From NCBI GenBank assembly GCA_937989565.1, contig CALKRM010000012.1, forward strand, positions 1-20,258: a stretch of DNA of 20,258 nt, given 5' to 3'. The position numbers were made by a program, and so were the translations under genes. The DNA comes from an uncultured Candidatus Saccharibacteria bacterium (GTDB lineage Bacteria; Patescibacteriota; Saccharimonadia; Saccharimonadales; Saccharimonadaceae). Below are positions 7,331 through 15,086 of the stretch, piece after piece; position 1 is the first letter of the stretch; every line of letters begins with the position of its first letter. Under the pieces are notes generated by a model. It was given only the letters and a program-made list of their open reading frames with translations, was not told the origin of the DNA and ran no database searches.

Positions 7331-9751
7331 TTACTGCGCTGTTACCGTTAATGTCATTGGCAATTCATAAGTTCCTGGTTTTTGATATGCTGGAATAGTC
7401 TGGTTTAATCGAACGTTCTGTAGCAAAAATGCGCACCCCAATTGACCAGTTGACCCGCTGCTGCTCATCAATGTAACACCGTTAGCCGTGGCAGTCCCTA
7501 CCTTAAATTGAGAGTCAACACCTTTTGATATTCCTGATGTCTGGCAAGTTGACCCACTCAATGAATTGCCCGAAGCTAAGACGGACGACGCCCCAAAATT
7601 GACAGACAGAAATCCCTGATCGCCATTAGTGCCGTTGAACATATACGATTCTGTGCCGCCAGTTCGCTTCCACTTGGCGGTCGCGCCGTCAGATGCCGAC
7701 AGCACAACGCTCCACCCAGAGCCAGTCTGCGTATTCGTCACTTCAATTTGCTTCGAGCTCGAGTTGGACAAGAAAGCGCTGGTGGCTACACTGCTATTAC
7801 TCATAATCGAGTTGTCAAACTTCGTACCAGTATCTGTAATTGTGGCGCCAGCATTATCCCTAAAACGAATGTCTAACGACCCAGGAGCAGTCTTAAATTC
7901 TGGATACATTATGTAGCTATCAATACTGGACCCAGGAGCAGCAACTGTATCAGTTGCTACACGGACACAATAACTTTCATTCCTATCAAGCCCTTTATCA
8001 ACAAGCGCCAGATCCCACACGCCCACTTCGCCAGCAGATATTTTTTGCGCATTCGTAAACGTTCCAGCCACTCCGCTTTTTCTCACCAGACTTTGAGGCC
8101 GAGAAGCGATAGCTCCTGTCGGCAGTTCTGGATCAGACGAGTTGCTACTGATATTAGTGCCATCAGCGGGACCGCTCGTAGAATAAGCAAGTTTTGATAC
8201 TCCAGTCACGACTTGCCAATCTGAACTACTTACCGCCGAACAAGTTGCCGCGCTGCCCTTTTTTGCATATTCGACACGCAGCTTCATTGATGAAGAATCA
8301 ATGGTTCCCCCTGGAGGCGCGATTAATGTAGGGCTCGTAACAGGACTATTGCTTAACTGACCATTTCCTACCTGACCCTTGTTATTATTGCCCCAACAAT
8401 ACATCTCACCCGTACGTAAAGCACATAAAAAGTCTTTACCTACATACATGGAAGTTTCACCGGAACTAGCAAATGGGACATTCACTTTTACGGGAGAGGG
8501 CAAAAATCCTGTAGCAGCCCCACTACCCATTTGACCATTAGAATTATCACCCCAACAATAAATTTCGCCAGTGTTTAATACCATACACGTGAACTCACTG
8601 CCAGCATAAACATTTTTAATAGTCTTCCCTCCAGAAAGGACACTACCGCCAAAAGGAACTCTTGAAGCAATATTTCTATAACCCATCGCTGTAACACCCA
8701 ACTGACCCTTGTCATTTTTTCCCCAACAATACACTTCTTGACCACCAGAAATAACAGCACAAGCATGTGAATCACCAGCAGATATTGACTCAACTTTTTT
8801 CCCATTAAAACCTTTGACTTCAGTAGGATACTGAGTTCTAACAGTAGCAAGTCCTACTCCAGTCCTTCCCGTAGCATTAGACCCCCAGCAGAATGCTGTG
8901 CCTTCAACCGTCGAAGCGCACGTAAATTTATCTCCTGCAACAACCTGTTTAACCGATTCCGCCCCAAAGTTACTCATATTAACCGCTGTTGGCGTGTTCG
9001 AGCCTAAGAATACATCACGACCTAATTCTCCGTTTATACCTTTACCCCAACAGTACAATTTTCCCTCCGAGTTAAGCGAACAAGTATGCTCATTACCCGC
9101 AGCAATTTGAGAGACGACTGTGGTTGCGAATTCTCTAACTGAATCTGGAGCATTCTTCTGAACTATACCATTATTTCCTAGTCTTCCATATGTACCCCAG
9201 CCCCAGCAATAATCTTTATTGTCAGAAGCGATTACACAAGTATGATAAAAACCGGTGGTGACTTGCTTGATAGTTTTCCCATTGAGAACGTCTTGTGTAT
9301 ATACGGGTACTGGGACCGTTGATGAGGTGGTTGAATTAGTACCAAGAACTCCATACTGACCATTGCCCCAACAATAAACACTATCATCCGACATAATGGC
9401 GCAGTTATGCTCATACCCGCTTCCGTATTCAGCTAATTTTTTAAAATATGCACTCTTATTTTGCAGACCAACCCTCAATCGAAAATCAGCGCCTACTTTT
9501 GGTAATGTGGCAGTAGTGTTGGTGTTTGCAAGCGGACTGCCTGGATTAATACCATTGGACGATTCGTACAATCGATAAGAAACTTGCCCCACTTCAATCT
9601 GCTTACTACCACTAGGAATAGTCGCACGACTTTGCTGAGAACCCAAGAACATAAATCCTAAAGCTGCGCTAACGACAATAAAACCGCCAAGGATAAAAAA
9701 CTTCTTGGCTTTACGGTCTTTTATTATTGATAACGTTCTATTATGTTCCAT
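7331..9751 (-). CDS. Large exported RCC1-repeat protein with C-terminal WxL-like domain
   Basis: An N-terminal membrane segment (FFILGGFIVVSAALGFMFLG) acts as signal or anchor. Seven RCC1-type repeats follow (about residues 105-455), each ending in CWG-x(5,7)-G-x-x-G and holding a second cysteine 9-11 residues earlier, for example CAIMSDDSVYCWG. A fibronectin-like linker (with VWDLALVDKGLDRNESYCVRV) leads to a WxL-like C-terminal domain (GSGWSVVLSA and IPAYQKPGTYELPMTLTVTA) shared with the protein at 5911-6555. Seven repeats fit one complete RCC1 beta-propeller, a binding scaffold. The open frame extends 22 codons upstream to a TTG, but the ATG at 9751 places the hydrophobic segment correctly. 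No Shine-Dalgarno precedes it. It lies 72 nt after the VKOR gene. The ligand is unknown; attachment to a host cell is one possibility. Confidence 0.82.
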   Translation of the reverse strand: MEHNRTLSIIKDRKAKKFFILGGFIVVSAALGFMFLGSQQSRATIPSGSKQIEVGQVSYRLYESSNGINPGSPLANTNTTATLPKVGADFRLRVGLQNKSAYFKKLAEYGSGYEHNCAIMSDDSVYCWGNGQYGVLGTNSTTSSTVPVPVYTQDVLNGKTIKQVTTGFYHTCVIASDNKDYCWGWGTYGRLGNNGIVQKNAPDSVREFATTVVSQIAAGNEHTCSLNSEGKLYCWGKGINGELGRDVFLGSNTPTAVNMSNFGAESVKQVVAGDKFTCASTVEGTAFCWGSNATGRTGVGLATVRTQYPTEVKGFNGKKVESISAGDSHACAVISGGQEVYCWGKNDKGQLGVTAMGYRNIASRVPFGGSVLSGGKTIKNVYAGSEFTCMVLNTGEIYCWGDNSNGQMGSGAATGFLPSPVKVNVPFASSGETSMYVGKDFLCALRTGEMYCWGNNNKGQVGNGQLSNSPVTSPTLIAPPGGTIDSSSMKLRVEYAKKGSAATCSAVSSSDWQVVTGVSKLAYSTSGPADGTNISSNSSDPELPTGAIASRPQSLVRKSGVAGTFTNAQKISAGEVGVWDLALVDKGLDRNESYCVRVATDTVAAPGSSIDSYIMYPEFKTAPGSLDIRFRDNAGATITDTGTKFDNSIMSNSSVATSAFLSNSSSKQIEVTNTQTGSGWSVVLSASDGATAKWKRTGGTESYMFNGTNGDQGFLSVNFGASSVLASGNSLSGSTCQTSGISKGVDSQFKVGTATANGVTLMSSSGSTGQLGCAFLLQNVRLNQTIPAYQKPGTYELPMTLTVTAQ
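8330..9440 (-). repeat. Seven tandem RCC1 blade-coding repeats
   Basis: Codons for the CWG signature recur seven times, near 8392, 8552, 8722, 8882, 9048, 9207 and 9368, at a period of about 159-170 nt (53-57 residues). The repeats have diverged in sequence, so this is protein-level rather than DNA-level repetition. Confidence 0.85.
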
Positions 9752-9823
9752 AGTGGTGGTATAGATTGAGCATAAATATACATCATAAATATACCATAAG
9801 CACTTTGCATGAAGCAAGCAAAA

Positions 9824-10432
9824 CTAGAACAATTGGCTGCCGAATTTGGCGATTATCGCGACAATTACCGCGACAACCAACGATGCTATAGTAAGCACAT
9901 CATATCCGCCGCCAATAATCTTCTGCATATATCGACAAGAGATATTTTTCTGTAGAACATTATAGCGCGTCAAACTAAACATAATCATCAGCATTCCAAG
10001 ATCTAAGGTCAAACACCACGGACAAAGCACGCCAATTTCGACGTAGCTCATATAAAACATCCAAATAGCAAATATCATTCCGATGATAGCACCAGCCTGC
10101 GCCGCCTGCATAAACCACTTCGGGAACTTTGTTCCCGCCAACAACGCTACTGCAATTGTTACCATAACAGGCAAAGCCATCACGCCGATAAAACTATTTG
10201 GGAATCCTAAAATAGCCGCCGACCAATGATTCGCCACCGCCGAACAGCTCAGAGCCGAGCTAAAATCGCAACTTAATACAGCGTGAGAGTTTTTTGCTAA
10301 TTCTAGAGATTCAATAGATAATACGAATGATGCCAATAACCCTAACCCACTACCAATAAACATTATAAGCGCCGCCAAATTTTGCTTTTTCAAATCTTCG
10401 TGAAATAGCCAGTTTTTGATTTTATTAAACAT
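9824..10432 (-). CDS. VKOR-family membrane disulfide oxidoreductase
   Basis: Reoxidises a thiol-disulfide partner using quinone, so driving disulfide formation outside the membrane. The 202-aa protein has about five membrane helices and the four expected cysteines: the loop pair C55 and C63 (SCDFSSALSC) and the active-site CPWC (C137, C140). The conserved GFPNSFIGV follows the first loop as in bacterial VKOR. The ATG at 10432 lies inside the end of the upstream thioredoxin-fold gene (8-nt overlap), so translation is probably coupled. The RCC1 surface gene follows by 72 nt. No DsbA-type partner with CxxC is seen in the window; it may be elsewhere. Confidence 0.92.
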   Translation of the reverse strand: MFNKIKNWLFHEDLKKQNLAALIMFIGSGLGLLASFVLSIESLELAKNSHAVLSCDFSSALSCSAVANHWSAAILGFPNSFIGVMALPVMVTIAVALLAGTKFPKWFMQAAQAGAIIGMIFAIWMFYMSYVEIGVLCPWCLTLDLGMLMIMFSLTRYNVLQKNISCRYMQKIIGGGYDVLTIASLVVAVIVAIIAKFGSQLF

Positions 10433-10682
10433 AAAAACTCACTTCGCTAATTGTTGGTAGTGGCAAGCCACGCCAAAGGTTTTGTAATTGACCGCTGTCG
10501 CTCAGCGCGATAATTGTTGGATACTCCACAATATCATACACTTCGCAAAAATTATTACCTTCCACAGAATCAGGACTCATCTCCTCTAAAACCTGACCAG
10601 TTTGTCGGCTAAAATCGCGCAAAAAGTCTGAAACTTGGCGCGCATAATCGCTTTCCGAACGATAAATCACAACTACTCGCAT
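10425..10682 (-). CDS. Small thioredoxin-fold protein without CxxC
   Basis: The 85-aa protein starts MRVVVIYRSESDYA, a first beta strand and helix where thioredoxins and glutaredoxins carry CxxC, but here no cysteine is present at that place. VEYPTIIALSDSG (52-64) supplies the cis-proline (P55) strand of the fold, followed by the WRG-containing final strand. The only cysteine is C46. No signal peptide is seen, so it should be cytoplasmic. Its ATG shares one base with the nrdR stop (TAATG), and its end overlaps the VKOR start by 8 nt. The fold is a motif-level inference. It may be a structural or binding partner rather than a redox enzyme. Confidence 0.65.
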   Translation of the reverse strand: MRVVVIYRSESDYARQVSDFLRDFSRQTGQVLEEMSPDSVEGNNFCEVYDIVEYPTIIALSDSGQLQNLWRGLPLPTISEVSFYV

Positions 10683-11137
10683 TACAATTCCCGCTCGCCC
10701 TTACTGCGTCGCTTCGCTAAAATCTCCACAAAATCGTCCAGCGTCTTAAACTCGTAAAAAACGCTAGCAAAACGAACATACGCCACTTCATTGCGCTTTT
10801 CTAACTCGTCCAAGACTTGATCACCAATCTGTTTTGACGTAACTTCCGATTCGCCCAGCGCGTATAAAGAGTCTTCAACCGCCGTAATAATATTATCGAC
10901 TTCCTCGTCAGACTTAAAGAATTTTCCGACCGAACGACGCGTAGAATTCGCCAATTTCACTCGGTCAAACAGCTCACGATCGCCATTTTTCTTTATCACC
11001 GCTAGATTCGGTTTTTCAACTCGCTCATACGTAGTAAATCGCTTGCCATCTGGAGTTTCTCTGCGACGTCGAATTGCGGCACCCTCAGAAACTTCGCGTG
11101 ATTCAATAACGCGACTATTGCCGATATTAAACACCAT
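10682..11137 (-). CDS. nrdR: NrdR-like ribonucleotide reductase repressor lacking zinc-ribbon cysteines
   Basis: NrdR is a nucleotide-sensing repressor of ribonucleotide reductase genes. The 151-aa protein keeps the DNA-binding block AAIRRRR and KRFTTYERVE and a complete ATP-cone (about 45-135, with VIKKNGDRELFDRVKL and the RFASVFYEFK end). The zinc ribbon is degraded: the first CxxC is replaced by the MVFNIG start, the second by TPDG at 28-31, and the protein has no cysteine at all. The start is sound: AAGGAG lies 8 nt before the ATG and overlaps the ftsZ stop 5 nt away. No nrd gene is in the window. It lies between ftsZ and the thioredoxin-fold gene in one transcription unit. Confidence 0.88.
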   Translation of the reverse strand: MVFNIGNSRVIESREVSEGAAIRRRRETPDGKRFTTYERVEKPNLAVIKKNGDRELFDRVKLANSTRRSVGKFFKSDEEVDNIITAVEDSLYALGESEVTSKQIGDQVLDELEKRNEVAYVRFASVFYEFKTLDDFVEILAKRRSKGEREL

Positions 11138-11142
11138 TTTAT

Positions 11143-12336
11143 CTACTCCTTGTTCTTCTTTCGTCGCCTCAGAAATGCCGGCGTATCATCCTCATCATCG
11201 TCAGCTTCAACGGTTGGATTTTCCCAAATATTAGTTTCTGGCTCAGTCGAAAAACTTTCGGCAGATTCTTCCTTGTCCAACTCTAGGTCAATATTTTTAA
11301 CCATTTCGTCATCAACTTCTGTTTCGGCAGGTTTTGTATCGTCGCCTACAGTCAAGCTAACTTCCTGCTGGCGGAATGTATCGCTATCAAATCCTGTCGC
11401 AATCACCGTAATAACCAGCTCGTCTTCCATTTCCGGCTTCAAAGTCGCACCAAAAATGATGTTGGCGTTCGGACTAACAGCGCTAGTAATAATTTCTGCG
11501 GCTTCCTGAATTTCCGCCATACTCATGTCGTAGCCACCGGTTACATTGAATAGCACACCCTTGGCGCCATCAATCGACACCTCAATTAGAGGACTTTCAA
11601 TAGCTTGCTGCGCCGCTTGAACCGCTCGGTCATCACCGCTCGCTCGCCCGATTCCCATCAAAGCTGAACCGGCATTACTCATAATCGCCTTAACGTCAGC
11701 AAAGTCAAGGTTAATCAAACCATGCTCGGTAATCAGTTCAGAAATACCTTGAACGCCCTGCCTCAAAACATCGTCAGCAATTTTGAAAGTTTCCAACAGA
11801 GGAGTTCGACGATCAATAGTTTGCAATAATCTGTCATTTGGAATTGTAATCAAGGTATCAACCTCGCGTCCCAAGTGAGAAATCGCCCAATCCGCGTTAA
11901 CTCGGCGCTTTTCACCCTCAAAGCTAAACGGTCGAGTTGCCACGCCAACCACCAAAATACCAAGCTCGCGTGCCACTTCTGCTACAACATAACCAGCACC
12001 AGAACCAGTTCCGCCACCAGCACCAATTGTCACAAATACCATGTCTGCACCTTCTAAGGCTTCTCTAATTTCGTCACGGGATTCATTAGCTGCAGCCTCG
12101 CCAACAGTAGGGTCAGCGCCCGCACCCAAACCATTAGTTGCGTCACGACCAAGATGAATTTTTATGTCAGCCTTCGAATTGTGCAACGCCTGAGCGTCCG
12201 TATTCATAGCAATAAATTGGACGCCAGTCAGACCGGCATCTTTCATTCGGTTAATAGCTGAACCACCAGCACCGCCAACACCGACGACTTTTATGCTGGC
12301 AAATGTTTGAACTTCACTTGGTTGTATTTGCGGCAT
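11143..12336 (-). CDS. ftsZ: Cell division protein FtsZ
   Basis: Tubulin-like GTPase that forms the Z ring at mid-cell. The 397-aa protein has the nucleotide loop VGVGGAGGSAINRM (18-31), the tubulin signature GGGTGSG (107-113) and the T7 catalytic loop NLDFADVKAIM. An acidic, disordered linker of about 60 residues leads to a conserved C-terminal peptide TPAFLRRRKKNKE that would bind FtsA. The ATG at 12336 is preceded by GAGAGGGA. It follows ftsA by 37 nt. A weak TATACT (12364-12369) in that gap could add a promoter, but its -35 is poor. The nrdR Shine-Dalgarno overlaps its stop codon. Confidence 0.98.
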   Translation of the reverse strand: MPQIQPSEVQTFASIKVVGVGGAGGSAINRMKDAGLTGVQFIAMNTDAQALHNSKADIKIHLGRDATNGLGAGADPTVGEAAANESRDEIREALEGADMVFVTIGAGGGTGSGAGYVVAEVARELGILVVGVATRPFSFEGEKRRVNADWAISHLGREVDTLITIPNDRLLQTIDRRTPLLETFKIADDVLRQGVQGISELITEHGLINLDFADVKAIMSNAGSALMGIGRASGDDRAVQAAQQAIESPLIEVSIDGAKGVLFNVTGGYDMSMAEIQEAAEIITSAVSPNANIIFGATLKPEMEDELVITVIATGFDSDTFRQQEVSLTVGDDTKPAETEVDDEMVKNIDLELDKEESAESFSTEPETNIWENPTVEADDDEDDTPAFLRRRKKNKE

Positions 12337-12373
12337 ATATTCCCTCTCTTAATCCTTACATAAAGTATATCAT

Positions 12374-13600
12374 TTATTTAAATCTAGCGAAAATATTTTT
12401 AAGTAAACCGCCAGCTTTTTTAGTGACATCATTTGCGCCAACTATAGGTTTTACCTGCTGCGAAATACCCATAGAGTCGATCAACATCAGACCAACCGCA
12501 GCTGAAAATTCCGCACCTTTCACTTCATCACTAACTCCACTATAGCCAGCCGGGACGCCCAAGCGTGCCGCCACGCTCAATTGATCTTTCGTAAACTCTA
12601 CCATACCCTTGACTTTCGCCGCACCACCAACCAGCACAACGCCGCTCGGCAGTTTTCCTAATCGTCCAGCTCGCTTCAGTTCTTTAGCAATTGCTTCAAA
12701 AATCTCTTCATATCGCGCTTGAACAATCTCGTCAATTTCTTCTTGGTTAAACTTATACGTCTGCTTTTCAACCTTCGTTTCAACTTCACCCAAAGTCTCA
12801 CCGCCAAATCTCGCATGCGCCAATTTCACAACTTCCGCAATTTCCGGATCCGTCCTAAGTCCAATAGCCAAATCGTTCGTTACGTTCTGACCGCCCATTG
12901 GGATAACCGCCAGATGTTGCAAATCGCCCTCTTCATAAATAGCAATTCCTGTAGTTGCCGCACCAAAATCAATCACCGCAACACCGTTTTCGCGCTGACT
13001 TTCCGTAAGAACGGATTGAGCTGCCGCCAAAACTGACGGAACAACAGATACAGCCTCAACCTTAGCCATTTCCGCCGACTTCTGTAGATTAGTAATGTGA
13101 GGGACCAAACCAGACACGACATTCGCTCTAATTTCCAGACGCGCGCCAGTCATACCAATTGGATCTTTAATATTATCTTGACCATCCAGTCTATACGCGT
13201 GCGCAATAATATCTAAAATCTCTCTATTTTGTGGCACTTTTCCAGTTGTAGCAACTTCCTCCAGCCTTAATATATCATCGTGCGTAACTTCATTATTAAC
13301 GGTTCCAACGGTAATCATTCCGTCGGCTTTTGTACTTAATAAATGAGATCCGTTAATACTCAATGTGGCTGCGTTAATCTGATGACCGCTCATTCGCTCG
13401 GCCGGTTCCAAAGCCTTATCAATAGCTTCAGCTGGACCACTCAAATTCGTTACGGTTCCCTTTCGCATTCCGCTATTCGGCGCTTCACCGACGCCAACAA
13501 TTTTTGGCGCACCATTTTCTGCGTCAATATAACCAACAACACAGCGCACGTTTTTCGTGCCAATATCAATTCCTACCACATATCGAGATTGCTCCTGCAT
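12374..13600 (-). CDS. ftsA: Cell division protein FtsA
   Basis: Actin-like ATPase that tethers FtsZ to the membrane. The 408-aa protein shows phosphate loop 1 (VVGIDIGTKNVRCVVG), the 1C subdomain, phosphate loop 2 (VAVIDFGAATTGIAIY) and the adenosine motif (GVVLVGGAAKVKG). It ends in an amphipathic helix, KKAGGLLKNIFARFK, the usual membrane-targeting sequence. The ATG at 13600 has no Shine-Dalgarno. A consensus promoter ends 7 nt upstream, so the mRNA should begin at or next to the ATG. It heads the ftsA-ftsZ-nrdR unit. No ftsQ, mur or mra genes adjoin it, unlike many division clusters. Confidence 0.97.
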   Translation of the reverse strand: MQEQSRYVVGIDIGTKNVRCVVGYIDAENGAPKIVGVGEAPNSGMRKGTVTNLSGPAEAIDKALEPAERMSGHQINAATLSINGSHLLSTKADGMITVGTVNNEVTHDDILRLEEVATTGKVPQNREILDIIAHAYRLDGQDNIKDPIGMTGARLEIRANVVSGLVPHITNLQKSAEMAKVEAVSVVPSVLAAAQSVLTESQRENGVAVIDFGAATTGIAIYEEGDLQHLAVIPMGGQNVTNDLAIGLRTDPEIAEVVKLAHARFGGETLGEVETKVEKQTYKFNQEEIDEIVQARYEEIFEAIAKELKRAGRLGKLPSGVVLVGGAAKVKGMVEFTKDQLSVAARLGVPAGYSGVSDEVKGAEFSAAVGLMLIDSMGISQQVKPIVGANDVTKKAGGLLKNIFARFK

Positions 13601-13607
13601 AAGCTCT

Positions 13608-13637
13608 ATTATACAGGTTATGTCTATAATTTGGCAA
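13608..13637 (-). promoter_or_regulatory. ftsA promoter, predicted leaderless
   Basis: -35 TTGCCA (13632-13637), an 18-nt spacer and a perfect -10 TATAAT (13608-13613) on the minus strand. Only 7 nt (AGAGCTT) separate the -10 from the ftsA ATG, so transcription should start at the initiation codon. Confidence 0.75.
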
Positions 13638-13650
13638 GCGAATTACCTTG

Positions 13651-13679
13651 TTGCTGCCAAAAAATATTTCTGCTACAAT
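13651..13679 (+). promoter_or_regulatory. Pilin gene promoter, predicted near-leaderless
   Basis: -35 TTGCTG (13651-13656), a 17-nt spacer and -10 TACAAT (13674-13679) with the TGC extension. The ATG lies 9 nt after the -10, leaving a leader of about 1-3 nt and no room for a Shine-Dalgarno. It is divergent from the ftsA promoter. Confidence 0.6.
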
Positions 13680-13688
13680 ATCCTCACA

Positions 13689-14315
13689 ATGAAAAACATA
13701 AACGGTTTTACTCTTGTCGAGCTTATTATAGGTATTTGCGTTATCGGTATTCTTACGGGAATTGCCACTATATCATATTCTAAGTTCAGAGAGAACGCGT
13801 ATGACGCGGCTGCAAAAGAGACATTACATCAAGTCGAAACTGCTTTTAAATCATACGTAGCCGGTGGAAATAAAGTCCCTTTAAGAAATTATAAACCGCT
13901 TGGATTCTATGATAGTCCTGGTGGAGGATATACTGATTTAGGCGTAAGAGTGTTTGACGGCGGCGGTATTGGTCGCGCTATGCATCAGGCTAATTACCTT
14001 CCAGACAACTTATTAAATACCCTAAAAAACGGTCCAACAAAGGACACTTCGCTAAAAAACAATATTGGGTACAGAGAATGTGGCAAAAATAAAGTATTTT
14101 TCTACATTGAAGTATATAATGACGGAATCGAGCAAAAACAGATGCGTAAAAAGATGGACGATTTAAGATGTAGTGAAAAAACAGATCTAGATTGGCAAGC
14201 CGAGCATGGCATAACTCGTTATGCTGGCGGATGGGGCGGCGGCGATCTTCCCGTACAACCCCGATATATAGTTGCCGAGATAGATTTCGATAACGAATCA
14301 CTAGATTCAGATTAA
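13689..14315 (+). CDS. Type IV pilin-like protein (prepilin with class III signal)
   Basis: The 208-aa protein begins MKNINGFTLVELIIGICVIG. It has a short basic leader, the prepilin peptidase site G6/F7, glutamate at mature position 5 (E11) and the hydrophobic N-terminal helix used for filament assembly. The rest is a hydrophilic globular head with Gly-rich stretches and two cysteines (C131, C161) that could close a loop. The open frame extends 44 codons further upstream, but the ATG at 13689 gives the correct prepilin leader and sits just behind a promoter. No other pilus gene is nearby. It is the only plus-strand gene here and ends 3 nt from the convergent map gene. It may be a major or minor pilin; the sequence does not decide. 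Confidence 0.88.
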   Translation: MKNINGFTLVELIIGICVIGILTGIATISYSKFRENAYDAAAKETLHQVETAFKSYVAGGNKVPLRNYKPLGFYDSPGGGYTDLGVRVFDGGGIGRAMHQANYLPDNLLNTLKNGPTKDTSLKNNIGYRECGKNKVFFYIEVYNDGIEQKQMRKKMDDLRCSEKTDLDWQAEHGITRYAGGWGGGDLPVQPRYIVAEIDFDNESLDSD

Positions 14316-14318
14316 TAA

Positions 14319-15086
14319 TTAAAGTTTCGTCAGAATTTCAGCGCCAGTTTCGGTAATCAATACCGTATGTTCAAAATGTGCGCCCAGACTGCCATCTTTC
14401 ATACTAATCGTCCAGCCGTCGCTGTCGGTGATAATTTTCTCACCACCCAAGCTCGCCATCGGTTCAATTGCAATTGTGTCGCCAGCGTGCAACATCGGAC
14501 CAGTTCCTCGCCTGCCGTAATTCGGAATTTCTGGCTCCATATGCATACTCAGCCCCACGCCATGACCAACTAGTTCACGGATTATACCAAGTTTAGCCTT
14601 CTTCAGTACAGCTTCCACGCCTGCTGAAATATCACCAACTCGAGTTCCATCGCCAGTTATCGCGTCAATTCCCGCATATAAACTCTGTTCTGTTGCATGC
14701 AATAAATGTTTCTTCGCACCCTTAGGCTCTTCATCGACAACCATAGTAAAAGCGCTATCCGTCTTCATTCCACGATAGCCAATCACCAAATCGAAGCTGA
14801 CCACATCGCCCTTTTCAAAAACATATTCGGTCGGAAAAGAGTGCACCAATTGCTCGTTCGTCGATATACAGATCACTCCCGGGAACTTCACTTCGTCTGT
14901 AAGATAAGTCGCTTCTGCGCCAAAATCTTTAATTCTCTTGGCTACAAAATCATTAGCGTCCAGTTCACTCATTCCAGCCGTTACGGATTTTTTCAATTCA
15001 TCGTAAATTATCGCAAGCATTTTGCCACACTCGCGCATATCTTTCATCTGTTGCGGCGTTTTTTCTCCGGTAATCAATTGACTCAT
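14319..15086 (-). CDS. map: Methionine aminopeptidase type I
   Basis: Removes the initiator methionine from nascent proteins. The 255-aa protein has all five metal ligands of the family, D99, D110, H175, E208 and E239, plus H82 and H182 equivalents of the substrate-contacting histidines. The motifs GHGVGLSMHMEPEIPN and AIEPM are clear. It has no N-terminal SH3-like or zinc-finger extension, as in the short bacterial form. The ATG overlaps the adk stop as ATGA, so the two are translationally coupled. It is the last gene of the rpsU-yqeY-adk-map unit. Its stop lies 3 nt from that of the convergent pilin gene, with no separate terminator visible between them. Confidence 0.97.
   Translation of the reverse strand: MSQLITGEKTPQQMKDMRECGKMLAIIYDELKKSVTAGMSELDANDFVAKRIKDFGAEATYLTDEVKFPGVICISTNEQLVHSFPTEYVFEKGDVVSFDLVIGYRGMKTDSAFTMVVDEEPKGAKKHLLHATEQSLYAGIDAITGDGTRVGDISAGVEAVLKKAKLGIIRELVGHGVGLSMHMEPEIPNYGRRGTGPMLHAGDTIAIEPMASLGGEKIITDSDGWTISMKDGSLGAHFEHTVLITETGAEILTKL

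Noticed and set aside
7629..7916. 95-codon plus-strand open frame
   Set aside because: It is antisense to the WxL-like end of the RCC1 gene and has no start signal or motif.
8330..9440. Regular 160-nt periodicity resembling a direct repeat or CRISPR-like array
   Set aside because: The period comes from RCC1 blades. The DNA copies are diverged, in frame and far longer than CRISPR units.
9752..9817. 22-codon upstream extension of the RCC1 frame from a TTG
   Set aside because: It has no start signal and would put an extra stretch before the membrane segment; the ATG at 9751 is more plausible.
11150..11509. 119-codon plus-strand open frame, serine-rich
   Set aside because: It is antisense to the acidic FtsZ linker; the Ser-rich composition is the complement of Glu/Asp codons.
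13557..13688. 44-codon upstream extension of the pilin frame
   Set aside because: It would overlap the ftsA start and its promoter and would bury the prepilin leader; the ATG at 13689 gives a proper class III signal.
13343..13783. 146-codon plus-strand open frame
   Set aside because: It overlaps ftsA in antisense and the pilin gene in another frame; both of those are clear genes.
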